In this document: positions 1-6,630 of the stretch, one piece after another
Layout: each line of letters starts with the position of its first letter
Position numbering within the stretch: position 1 is the stretch's first letter
DNA from: Basidiobolus heterosporus B8920
Lineage: Eukaryota; Basidiobolomycota; Basidiobolomycetes; Basidiobolales; Basidiobolaceae
DNA: 10,627 nt
Assembly (NCBI GenBank): GCA_000697455.1
Contig: JNET01028207.1
Location: 1-10,627, forward strand
Reading direction: 5' to 3'
Program-made: the position numbers and the translations under genes
The notes under the pieces: generated by a model
The model's input: the letters and a program-made list of their open reading frames with translations, nothing else
Told to the model about the DNA's origin: nothing
Database searches by the model: none

Positions 1-103
1 ATAAATAAGTTCAATAAGATACACTTAGCAGTAGACAAGATATAGCTTTAGGGAATACTACTTCTATTGCAGCTTCTACGTAGAACTGAAAGAAAACACG
101 TGA

Positions 104-319
104 TACAATGTGCTAGTAAAAGTGAGCAACCTTTTATCTTCATGCAAAGATGGAATTATTAACTTAGATATGGAGGCTGCGACTGATCACGAGCCGTCAA
201 TCATCAAATTGATTACTTCTTATAAACTCAAGAATGATCGACTAAACACCACTGCTGGAATTTTAGATCAATACAGCAGAAAGGTATTAGAAAATAATGA
301 TCGGTTGATGATTGATTGA
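104..319 (+). CDS. Doubtful short ORF or terminal exon at left edge
   Basis: The frame opens after a TGA at 101-103 and closes at TGA 317-319. Its first ATG is at 170, giving 49 residues; otherwise it would be a 3' exon spliced near the AG at 115-116 from a gene left of the window. The C-terminal 40 residues are charged, with regularly spaced Ile, Leu, Tyr and Val and no Pro, as in a coiled-coil helix (segments such as LDQYSRKVLENNDRLM). I do not recognise a family. No AATAAA follows closely and no TATA box precedes it. It could equally be chance open frame in AT-rich DNA. Confidence 0.2.
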   Translation, partial: YNVLVKVSNLLSSCKDGIINLDMEAATDHEPSIIKLITSYKLKNDRLNTTAGILDQYSRKVLENNDRLMID

Positions 320-425
320 TCATTGGCTTGTTGAGGGTTGAGGCTTGATTACTATATATGAAAGGTATTGGATTATTCTGATGATCACCTGTCAAGTCTG
401 AGATATACTAAAATTACCGAAACTG

Positions 426-445
426 GAATAATGAACTCATTATTC
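426..445. repeat. Perfect dyad, possible operator of PTR2
   Basis: The sequence is GAATAATGA-AC-TCATTATTC: two perfect 9-bp inverted arms around a 2-bp centre, about 113 bp upstream of the TATA box. Its core ATGAACTCAT resembles a bZIP site (ATGACTCAT) with one extra central base. A dimeric activator or repressor site for the transporter is inferred; it could also be an AT-rich chance palindrome. Confidence 0.4.
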
Positions 446-557
446 AGAAATGCCAACAAAAATCAAAAACATCTTTTCTAATCGGGCTTTAGTGATCAAC
501 ATAGCTTAATTAGCTGGGTTCATAACAGAGGGCATAATTGAGTCGCATCTAAAACTC

Positions 558-564
558 TATATAA
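558..564 (+). promoter_or_regulatory. TATA box of PTR2
   Basis: TATATAA lies 93 bp before the ATG at 651. The spacing leaves room for a transcription start near 590 and a CA-rich leader of about 60 nt. Confidence 0.65.
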
Positions 565-650
565 GCAGCACTCTGGTGAATTAGTAGACTCAGATAATAC
601 GCAACTACACACGCACATACACATACACACAGACTTATAAGCAACCTACA

Positions 651-2237
651 ATGAGCGAAGAAAAAAAGCTCGACCAAGACAGAGAAATCGACCATGTAGA
701 CAATGTGGTCGAAGGGCAGCCCGATCCTGATGATGTCAAATTGCGAGTTGCTGGAAGGGTTCCGCTTGCTGCTTGGTTTATTATCATCACTGAGCTATGT
801 GAGCGCTTTGCTTTTTACGGCGCTTCTCTCTTGTTCCAACCTTATATGCTTAAGATGCTAGGATTCGGTAAGGGCACCGCCACCGCCGTGAACAGAGGCT
901 TCCAATTCCTAGCTTACTTCACCACTATCCTTGGCGCTGTTGTCGCTGACAGATACATTGGGAAATTCAAGACAATCGTGATCTTCTCTCTCTTCTACAT
1001 GGTCGGGTTGATCATCCTCGCAACCAGTGCACTTCCGTCCTCTCTTGACGGAAGCTTTGGAATCGTCGGCTTTATCATCGCTTTGTATGGATTCATTTCT
1101 TTCGGTACTGGCGGTATCAAGTCCAACGTTTCCTCGTTTGCCGCGGAACAAATCAAAGAAGGACTGTTCGCAACTAAAACTCCCGGGGTGTACACCGATT
1201 CTCAATTGACCGTGGAGAGAATCTTCCGTTTCTTTTACTGGGCCATTAACTGTGGCGCGTTGTTGGGCCAGTTCATCTGCCCAATCGTCGCTAACGACTT
1301 TGGGTCTTACCCACTTGCTTACTCTCTGCCGGCCATTATGTTCCTACTGGGCTTGATCATCTTCGTCTCTGCCAAGAGATTCTACTATGTCAAGCCTCCG
1401 TCGGGCACCGTTCTCTCGAAAACCTATACCTGCATCAAATACGCCCTTTCCCATCGCAAGGCTCCCCTCGATAATGCCAAAACCAACGGGCCCATCGAAC
1501 ATTGGCTGGATTATGCGAAGGTGGACGGCTTCGAGTGGAATGATGAGTTTGTCGATGATCTAAAGAAGACTCTTCGCGCATCCTTAGTATTCCTATTCTA
1601 TCCCTTCTACTGGGCATTGTACTACAATATGTCCGACAACTTCATCAATATGGGTCTTACCATGCAACGCCCGTCCTTCATCAGTGGCCCTGAGCAGCTT
1701 AATCTTGTCAATAGTCTTGTCTTGGTTGTGGCTATTCCTATTTTCGACACCGTCATTTTCCCTCTCTTGAGAAGAATGGGCTGCCGTCTCGGCCCCATTA
1801 CCCGCATTACTATTGGCTTTACCATTGCTACACTAGCTTTCGTTTACGTCACAGTACTTCAATCACAAGTGTATAAGACCGGGCCCTATTACAACTTCAC
1901 CGACCTGAGTGGACTACCACCAGGCCAGCAACCTGTCAATGACATCTCTATCTGGTGGCAAGTGATTCCCTTCATCGGTATCTCGATTTCCGAGATTTTT
2001 GCCTCAGTCACTGGGCTTGAGTTTGCCTTCCGTCAAGCTGCACCCGAACTCAAATCTGTCGTCACTGCTCTGTTCTTGTTCACCAACTGTGGGGGTAGTC
2101 TCATTGGTCTGATCCTAGCGGTTTGGAGTAACGACCCCAACTTCGTCTACGTGTTCGGAGTTCAAACTGGACTCATGGGGGTCATGACAATTGTATTCTA
2201 CTGGTTGTTCCGAAAATACGATACCATCGAATGTTGA
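651..2237 (+). CDS. PTR2: Proton-coupled oligopeptide transporter (POT/PTR2 family)
   Basis: A 528-residue single-exon membrane protein expected to import di- and tripeptides with protons at the plasma membrane. The N-terminal 35 residues are acidic and hydrophilic. Helix 1 carries the proton-coupling motif ExxER (E48, E51, R52, followed by FAFYG). ADRYIGKFKT at 99-108 is the loop 2-3 signature; GTGGIKSNVSSFAAEQ at 152-167 is the first PTR2 signature with the helix-4 lysine K157; FYWAINCG at 195-202 is the second. EIFASVTGLEFAF at 448-460 matches the helix-10 motif, including the coupling glutamate E448. Hydrophobic segments fit about 12 helices, with a larger hydrophilic loop at 250-305. It is shorter than many ascomycete PTR2 proteins (commonly near 600 residues) because both tails are short. 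The ATG is the first in frame after the TATA box. All key residues are present, so it looks functional; exact peptide preference cannot be read from sequence. Confidence 0.95.
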   Translation: MSEEKKLDQDREIDHVDNVVEGQPDPDDVKLRVAGRVPLAAWFIIITELCERFAFYGASLLFQPYMLKMLGFGKGTATAVNRGFQFLAYFTTILGAVVADRYIGKFKTIVIFSLFYMVGLIILATSALPSSLDGSFGIVGFIIALYGFISFGTGGIKSNVSSFAAEQIKEGLFATKTPGVYTDSQLTVERIFRFFYWAINCGALLGQFICPIVANDFGSYPLAYSLPAIMFLLGLIIFVSAKRFYYVKPPSGTVLSKTYTCIKYALSHRKAPLDNAKTNGPIEHWLDYAKVDGFEWNDEFVDDLKKTLRASLVFLFYPFYWALYYNMSDNFINMGLTMQRPSFISGPEQLNLVNSLVLVVAIPIFDTVIFPLLRRMGCRLGPITRITIGFTIATLAFVYVTVLQSQVYKTGPYYNFTDLSGLPPGQQPVNDISIWWQVIPFIGISISEIFASVTGLEFAFRQAAPELKSVVTALFLFTNCGGSLIGLILAVWSNDPNFVYVFGVQTGLMGVMTIVFYWLFRKYDTIEC

Positions 2238-2253
2238 TTATTTTGTCTGTGCA

Positions 2254-2261
2254 TGTATATA
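2254..2261 (+). promoter_or_regulatory. Puf3-like site in PTR2 3' UTR
   Basis: TGTATATA, matching the Pumilio/Puf consensus UGUANAUA, begins 17 nt after the PTR2 stop codon. This is where such sites control mRNA decay in fungi. The surrounding DNA is rich in TA steps, so a chance match is quite possible. Confidence 0.3.
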
Positions 2262-2492
2262 TCTACAATATATAGCCGTACATAAATATATAACAAATAT
2301 CATTTCATTATGAGAAAAGTTGACGAATATATATTAAACTCATATACCCGAGCCCCAAGTCTAGTTTGGTACACTTTTCCAAACAAGTGAAAAAAAGGAT
2401 ATATTAAGAATGCCGATGGAATCAAGATCAAATGTATTTATCCTGCGGAAGAAGTATAAGTTGACCAGTCGACATGCCTTAGTTGGAATCAC

Positions 2493-2519
2493 TGCAAACA
2501 ATGCAAACAATGCAAACAA
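2493..2519 (+). repeat. Three tandem copies of TGCAAACAA
   Basis: Three exact head-to-tail copies of a 9-bp unit. The core GCAAACA fits the forkhead-type consensus RYAAAYA, so the array could be a homotypic binding site, but it lies downstream of both neighbouring genes and may simply be a microsatellite. Confidence 0.5.
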
Positions 2520-3021
2520 ATGCCGGACTTATTTGTTCAGTAAATGTTGTGTACAGCCTCCCGCCTTTTCTATAATATCGCACAATCGTCACCAAAATTG
2601 TTCTAACCATGCAATCAAGTGTGATTCGTTGACAAGTATGGTTAAACTGATTTTCCCCCACTACCACCAAATTGATCAAGGTGATGAACGTTCATTTAGC
2701 CATGTTCTATGCCAACGTACTAAAGAGCTTCTCTAAATAAAATGAAACCAATCACTGCTTATATTATATATAATCAGTACTACCATTTATCCTAAAGGTT
2801 TTGCCAAAATTTTTCGAAATATGCTAGTCGAGTAATGAAGCTAACTCAAACCATTATGTGAAAGAGGGAAATATGGAGAATTCCAAAATCGCCAAATTCT
2901 AGCATACTATACGCGTCATTTAGTTTTATGAAACAAGGGAAATTCTACAGAATATATTTCAATATACAACAAATTAATCACTACAGGTCAATTTGGTTCA
3001 AAGTAATAAACATGGTAATGT

Positions 3022-3065
3022 GAGCAAGAGCGAGAGCGAGAGTGAAAGTGCGACCTGAGAGGTCG
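3022..3065 (-). other. GA/CT-rich tract and small hairpin in RGS 3' UTR
   Basis: On the RGS mRNA strand, 36 nt past the stop, the sequence can fold CGACCT-loop-AGGTCG (3051-3065, six perfect pairs, three-base loop), followed by a CT-rich run made of repeated CTCTCG-like units (3022-3048). Together they resemble an mRNA 3'-end element; a function is inferred only from position. Confidence 0.3.
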
Positions 3066-3100
3066 GAAGCGTGTCGAATATGATGAGTGTTAAATACATG

Positions 3101-4486
3101 TCACACCTGTGTTGGTGCATCCCAACTAAAATCCGTGTGATATTTGCTCTGTAAAAATCTGGGAAAAGTGTTTCTAAACATCAGATCCTTGATCTCTTCA
3201 ACTGCTTCGTCAAACATATTTACATGGCAAGCGTTTCCGTAAAGCACATCCTGAATAGATTGACGAATGTTTCCAGACAGGTTAATAGTAAGTCGTGACT
3301 CGCACGCAATGAACATTTCAAAGATATCCCAAGCTTCGGCTAACATTAAGGAGGAGGCGTCATCCTGTGCGACCTGACGAAACTTGAGACAACTCTCGTA
3401 GAATAGAATATTTTCAATAGAGAAATCTCGAGCAGCAAACATTTTGAATTGCTCCATTAAGGCAGGATTTTGCAACAGGTTATCGAAAGATTCCTGGGAG
3501 AGAGTAAGTTCCTGAGTATTAGAAGAACCAGAAAACAACTTTAGAACGGAGCCGCGTCCTTGAGCCACCAAGATGGGTTTGATAATCATCTCGTATTGAA
3601 AGGTGAAGAAATTAAGGAAGGAGATGTTGACTAATCGATTGTGTGGATCGATGCGGTCAATGAACCGTGCGTTGTAATAGAAGAGAAAAAAGGAGGCGAT
3701 TATAGTGTCGACAATGCATATAACGAGAAGTTCCGTACGAATACCGTAAGCATCGACCGCCTGTTTCAAAGCGAAGATCAAGATTAGGTTCATGATATTG
3801 TACATCACACTGAATACTTGATGCGGTATCCACTCCCAACCGTAGAAACAGTTTTTGAATCCTATGGTAGGATATATAGATTCCCGAGTAGTCAGGCACT
3901 GGATGATGACGAGTACTACAAAGTGAACGAACAGGACAATTCCAGTGGACCAGCGGAAAGAGCGGTCAGAGACGAATTTTTGATTCCGCACAAACCAACT
4001 ATCTTTTACTAGGGCACTACTGTTTTCTAGACCACCAAAGATTTGTATCTCTTGGCAAGTCTCAGTGTTCATCCCTATAGCGGATAGACGGTTCTTGTGA
4101 TGAGTATCTTTAGTCTTGATGCGAGTCTTTCGCTGATTACGGCCCTCTTGCACATTGAAGGCAGAGAACAGCTTGGCATCGCTTATTCGATACAGGAAAA
4201 GCAATCTCAACGAACGAGAAAGAATTGCGCAGTAGACAACCGCATAGCCAAATTGAGTCACCCAAAGGCTGATGAAGCATGGGATTTTGTAACTATCTGA
4301 CCAACGTATTATGTACAGTGTACCTATCATACACACCATGCCATGAGCAAATAATGTTATTGTCGGCGACCTATAGTGGATGTAATCATAATCTCGACGA
4401 ATCCAAAAAGCCCAACTAATATAAATACAAAATAGAAGCCAAATAGGCCCAAATGTACAAGTAAGGATAGTAGAGACGTCTAACAT
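3101..4486 (-). CDS. Seven-transmembrane protein with C-terminal RGS domain
   Basis: A 461-residue single-exon protein. Hydrophobic segments lie near residues 7-29, 41-61, 70-98, 179-198, 222-243, 251-271 and 285-308, giving seven helices. RGS domain spans about 333-446: it opens with SFDNLLQNPALMEQFKMF, has the G-alpha contact pair E358-N359 within FSIENILFYESCLKF, and ends FPRFLQSKYHTDF, matching the usual final helix. RGS domains speed GTP hydrolysis by G-alpha, so with the C-terminus in the cytosol this should damp heterotrimeric G-protein signalling, possibly under ligand control. The layout recalls plant AtRGS1 and fungal GprK-type proteins. The loop between helices 3 and 4 is about 80 residues long and basic at its start (RNQRKTRIKTK), a possible regulatory or phosphorylation segment. 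No DEP or GGL domain is present. The ATG follows a TATA box by 95 bp. Ligand and G-alpha partner are unknown. Confidence 0.9.
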   Translation of the reverse strand: MLDVSTILTCTFGPIWLLFCIYISWAFWIRRDYDYIHYRSPTITLFAHGMVCMIGTLYIIRWSDSYKIPCFISLWVTQFGYAVVYCAILSRSLRLLFLYRISDAKLFSAFNVQEGRNQRKTRIKTKDTHHKNRLSAIGMNTETCQEIQIFGGLENSSALVKDSWFVRNQKFVSDRSFRWSTGIVLFVHFVVLVIIQCLTTRESIYPTIGFKNCFYGWEWIPHQVFSVMYNIMNLILIFALKQAVDAYGIRTELLVICIVDTIIASFFLFYYNARFIDRIDPHNRLVNISFLNFFTFQYEMIIKPILVAQGRGSVLKLFSGSSNTQELTLSQESFDNLLQNPALMEQFKMFAARDFSIENILFYESCLKFRQVAQDDASSLMLAEAWDIFEMFIACESRLTINLSGNIRQSIQDVLYGNACHVNMFDEAVEEIKDLMFRNTFPRFLQSKYHTDFSWDAPTQV

Positions 4487-4493
4487 AATCGTA

Positions 4494-4507
4494 TGAGCAG
4501 CTGCTCA
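4494..4507. repeat. 14-bp perfect palindrome with E-box in RGS 5' leader
   Basis: TGAGCAGCTGCTCA is perfectly self-complementary and sits only 8 bp before the RGS start codon. Its centre CAGCTG (4498-4503) is an E-box, and a second E-box, CACCTG, overlaps its end at 4506-4511. It could bind a bHLH factor, or affect start-site scanning in the mRNA. Confidence 0.5.
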
Positions 4508-4573
4508 CCTGTTATGTCAAATATTGATGGAATTGGGAGCGTAGTAAGAGAAGTATCAATGAGGCAGCATTTG

Positions 4574-4581
4574 TATTTATA
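4574..4581 (-). promoter_or_regulatory. TATA box of the 7TM-RGS gene
   Basis: Reads TATAAATA on the minus strand, 95 bp before the ATG, predicting a transcript start near 4545. An ATG only a few bases past the box (minus strand, about 4567-4569) should lie upstream of the transcript start, so it is not taken as the start codon. Confidence 0.65.
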
Positions 4582-4711
4582 CAAAGAAGAACTAGAGAGT
4601 GATCAGATATCTAGCCTAAACTGTAGTTATCTGGCTGAATAAGGAACTTGATATTAAATTCAATACATATCCGGCTAACGTAAAGTTAGGTCTACTCGGT
4701 AAAGTCTTCGA

Positions 4712-4758
4712 ATATGAAGTCCCTCGGGTAGTGTCTCGAATAGGCCACTACTTCATAT
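4712..4758. repeat. Interrupted inverted repeat (branched hairpin)
   Basis: ATATGAAG (4712-4719) pairs with CTTCATAT (4751-4758), and TAGTG (4729-4733) pairs with CACTA (4746-4750), closing a 12-nt loop. Between the two left arms a 9-nt insert contains CCC-TC-GGG, itself able to form a tiny stem. The right arm is continuous, so the whole is a 13-pair stem with one side bulge. Confidence 0.4.
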
Positions 4759-5177
4759 CTCATTTTGGGTTAGTTCCGATCCATTTTTGAAGTTCCTGCT
4801 ATAGGACCAAGAAGAGAAACAAGAGAGATACAAGAGAAGCACCCCGTCAGATTTATAGCAAAGAGACCCAGTGTGTCTGATACTCCTTCTAATTCGCCAA
4901 GGAGATCCCATTTTAGCGTTAGGTCATGATATGTCGTTGAGACTCGCCGTGTACATCACTTCACGCTCACTACAAAAAACTGCCGCCAGATACGGGTAAA
5001 TGTATATCAACATGGAAGCATAATTGAGAATCAAATAACCAGAATGTGTAAGGATTCTAGAAAATATCTTGCCAATCAGCATTCAGGTACTATTTGTATG
5101 TAATGCTTTCCTTATTTGAAACCATCAGATCTTTAATGTTCTAATCTAATCATTGTAGGAAAGCTTACGTGGAAAAC

Positions 5178-5212
5178 TGACTCACATCCGCATTCACGTG
5201 CAAAGTGACTCA
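5178..5212 (+). promoter_or_regulatory. Cluster of two TGACTCA sites around a CACGTG box
   Basis: TGACTCA (the Gcn4/AP-1 heptamer) occurs at 5178-5184 and 5206-5212, 28 bp apart in the same orientation, with a CACGTG E-box between them at 5195-5200. A CA/CCCA-rich run (5211-5241) resembling the CA-rich leader of PTR2 follows. No TATA box or convincing frame lies just downstream, so this may be a distal enhancer for the gene at 6023 or the promoter of an unidentified transcript. Confidence 0.45.
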
Positions 5213-5330
5213 CACACCCACCACCCACCCACACAAACACAGCACTCGACATGATAGTCAAGTGAACTGGAATTGAGTAGTCTTCTCGATGCGTGAACTA
5301 GGTCTAAGAAGAGTCTGATACGAAGATTGC

Positions 5331-5420
5331 TGTATGGCTATTGTATGGCTATTGTATGGATTACTATGTGAGTTACTATATGGATTACGCGTTACTATAT
5401 AGACTACTATCTGGCTTATT
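5331..5420 (+). repeat. Degenerate minisatellite of 11-13 bp units
   Basis: Two exact copies of TGTATGGCTAT (5331-5341 and 5342-5352) and a third beginning at 5353 run into decayed units of the form TTACTATATGG. The pattern fits local slippage duplication. No coding role is visible. Confidence 0.6.
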
Positions 5421-5670
5421 ACCGGGTCCGTGGATTCAATTAGTCAAACGTATTTGGATAGCTCATCTTATCACATGCTATGGATATGGATGATGATTTA
5501 TATATTTGCATTCTTCGAAAGGCAACTAGTACACATGGGATTAGATGAACCAAAATAAAGTGTAGATGATGGGGCCGTGATAGGGGTGGTGGTAAAGTAT
5601 AGATGAATCCTAAGACATGAAAATTCTCTTTCCTTCCTTTTGGCATTTATAAAAAACCTACTATGGGATG

Positions 5671-5784
5671 GCTAACTCCGTTTAATTATCTGCTTGATCT
5701 CCTGATTAGCTAACTCCGTTTAATTATCTGCTTGATCTCCTGATTAGCTAACTCCGTTTAATTATCTACTTAATCTTCGGAATG
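5671..5784 (+). repeat. 38-bp tandem repeat, three copies, in promoter
   Basis: Copies at 5671-5708 and 5709-5746 are identical; a third at 5747-5784 matches over its first 21 bp and then diverges, and a weak fourth may follow. Every unit begins GCTAACTCCG and contains TTTAATTATCT, giving a TAATTA homeodomain-type core and a GATAA on the other strand. The array lies about 170-290 bp before the TATA box of the gene at 6023, where repeated units would multiply factor-binding sites. Confidence 0.85.
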
Positions 5785-5804
5785 ATCAACTATCTGTTTA
5801 ATCT

Positions 5805-5821
5805 GGTAACAGCTGTTTACC
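5805..5821. promoter_or_regulatory. Near-palindrome centred on a CAGCTG E-box
   Basis: GGTAA-CAGCTG-TTTACC is a dyad with one extra base in the right arm, about 140 bp before the TATA box of the gene at 6023. The same CAGCTG core is the centre of the palindrome in the RGS leader at 4498-4503. A bHLH-type site is inferred. Confidence 0.3.
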
Positions 5822-5957
5822 TTGAGCGCACTGTCAAGCGTATGCAACAGTCGGTTGTTTACTTTCCATGCAACCTTAAACGTATGCTTCAAGATATGCC
5901 ATCGCCACACAAGGGTCTCGGGATCAAATATGATCACTAATCCTCACACACCAGAAT

Positions 5958-5964
5958 TATAAAT
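5958..5964 (+). promoter_or_regulatory. TATA box of first secreted-protein gene
   Basis: TATAAAT here overlaps an in-frame ATG at 5963-5965. Transcription should start some 30 bp or more downstream, so that ATG and probably the others before 6023 are not in the mRNA. The box is 65 bp upstream of the ATG at 6023. Confidence 0.6.
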
Positions 5965-6022
5965 GCCGCGGATGAACTCTATGGAGGCGTTCAAGGTTTG
6001 TTCCTCATTCGATACACGGAAT

Positions 6023-6325
6023 ATGAAGATCTATAGTGCCTTGACCCTCTTTGTGCTATCAAGTGCCACAATCGAAGGCCAGATCTTTCGTCCCATTACC
6101 AGTATTGAGGGAACGGATGGTAGAACCTCTTTACCCTTCCAGGATTTAGTACGTGACGTGACTGGTATTTTCTTCATACCTAAAGGTGTTTCTGACTTGA
6201 TCTCCAAGCCAGTGATTTACACTGCAGCTACTGCAGCAAATATATTGAAAACCGCCGGATGCTTTTTAGGTCTTTGTCGTTTCCGTAATAGGAAGCCACC
6301 AAATCCTCCCAAGGACAAGAAATAA
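6023..6325 (+). CDS. Small secreted protein, paralogue A of unknown family
   Basis: Exactly 100 residues from the ATG at 6023. An open frame extends to an ATG at 5963, but that codon overlaps the TATA box and the extra 20 residues have no counterpart in the paralogue at 6631-7065, whose start aligns with this one. Residues 1-19 (MKIYSALTLFVLSSATIEG) are a signal peptide with probable cleavage before Q20. The mature part has RPIT (23-26), GTDGR (30-34), SLP (36-38), DLVRD (41-45), a hydrophobic stretch at 47-75, then LKTAGCFLGLC with cysteines C80 and C85, and ends in a basic Pro-rich tail (KPPNPPKDKK). By hand, 36 of 57 core positions equal the paralogue. Likely secreted, or held at membrane or wall by the Ala-rich helix. 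I do not recognise the family; effector or cell-wall protein is speculation. AATAAA follows 23 nt past the stop. Confidence 0.75.
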   Translation: MKIYSALTLFVLSSATIEGQIFRPITSIEGTDGRTSLPFQDLVRDVTGIFFIPKGVSDLISKPVIYTAATAANILKTAGCFLGLCRFRNRKPPNPPKDKK

Positions 6326-6347
6326 CGAGATAACGAGATTCAAGTAA

Positions 6348-6353
6348 AATAAA
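6348..6353 (+). terminator. Polyadenylation signal AATAAA, paralogue A
   Basis: Exact AATAAA on the coding strand, 23 nt beyond the stop codon at 6325. Confidence 0.55.
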
Positions 6354-6588
6354 CCATTTTAACCCTGCATAAATTCTTTACGCCATGATTAAAGATAATC
6401 CATATTAGGACCTCCCCCCAAAAACATACCAATATCTATGGAATTCCTTAAGTGATGAGCTTATCAACCTTGAGAAGTTCCATAATTAAAAGATACGAAT
6501 ATAGATTATTCGTGTTGACATAAAAAGAAATTCAATCCTTTTGGAAAGTTCTAATTGATCAGAGTATTTCATACAGTAAAGTTGATTA

Positions 6589-6594
6589 TTTATT
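6589..6594 (-). terminator. Polyadenylation signal AATAAA, paralogue B
   Basis: Reads AATAAA on the minus strand, 37 nt beyond the stop codon of the gene at 6631-7065. Confidence 0.55.
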
Positions 6595-6630
6595 GATGAA
6601 TTTAATCACTTTGAATCGAACCTTAAATTC

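Larger units (their letters stand above)
320..650 (+). promoter_or_regulatory. PTR2 upstream region and 5' leader
   Basis: This spacer holds no convincing gene. It contains a 20-bp dyad at 426-445, a TATA box at 558-564 and a CA-rich stretch (about 605-632) just before the ATG at 651, which fits an unstructured 5' UTR beginning around 590. A GATAA lies at 594-598, but between the TATA box and the ATG, so its use as a GATA-factor site is doubtful. Confidence 0.6.
2238..3100. other. Spacer between convergent PTR2 and RGS genes
   Basis: This 863-bp stretch separates two genes that point at each other, so it should hold both 3' UTRs. No AATAAA lies close behind PTR2; the nearest relatives are ATAAAT around 2283 and a real AATAAA at 2736-2741. 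A 108-codon frame at 2410-2736 is present but looks non-coding. A 9-bp triplet repeat and a GA-rich tract with a small hairpin are listed separately. Confidence 0.6.
4582..5957. other. Long spacer with several repeats, no supported gene
   Basis: About 1.4 kb lies between the divergent RGS promoter and the first secreted-protein gene. No frame here looks coding and no tRNA boxes are visible. A purine-rich run with repeated ACAAGAGA-like words lies near 4808-4840. Structured elements (interrupted hairpin, paired TGACTCA sites, minisatellite, 38-bp tandem repeat, E-box dyad) are listed separately and suggest a large regulatory region or an unrecognised non-coding transcript. Confidence 0.5.
6326..6630. 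other. Spacer between the convergent secreted-protein genes
   Basis: These 305 bp hold the 3' UTRs of both paralogues with one AATAAA for each strand. A C6-A5 run lies near 6414-6425. I see no gene, hairpin or mobile element. Confidence 0.6.

Noticed and set aside
183-496. Repeated TGATCA palindromes upstream of PTR2.
   Set aside because: The same hexamer also occurs in several other spacers, without fixed spacing or orientation, so it looks like base-composition chance.
909-1825. Frames antisense to or out of frame with PTR2.
   Set aside because: PTR2 explains this DNA with all family motifs in one frame; the others have no features of their own.
2410-2736. A 108-codon plus-strand frame that ends next to an AATAAA.
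   Set aside because: Its translation is rich in Cys, His, Asn and Ser with no domain, signal peptide or helix pattern, includes the 9-bp repeat, and has no TATA box at the spacing used by the other genes. The AATAAA overlap with its stop is likely chance.
4509-4518. CAG/GTGAGC on the minus strand, a good splice-donor match just before the RGS ATG.
   Set aside because: Using it would remove the only sensible start codon of an uninterrupted gene, and no matching acceptor with a new in-frame start is visible.
5440-5646. A 68-codon minus-strand frame.
   Set aside because: Low-complexity composition, no promoter or poly(A) signal, and it runs through repeat-rich spacer.
4582-5957. Possible tRNA genes or a transposon in the long spacer.
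   Set aside because: No internal A and B box pair, no terminal inverted repeats with target duplication, and no reverse-transcriptase or transposase reading was seen.
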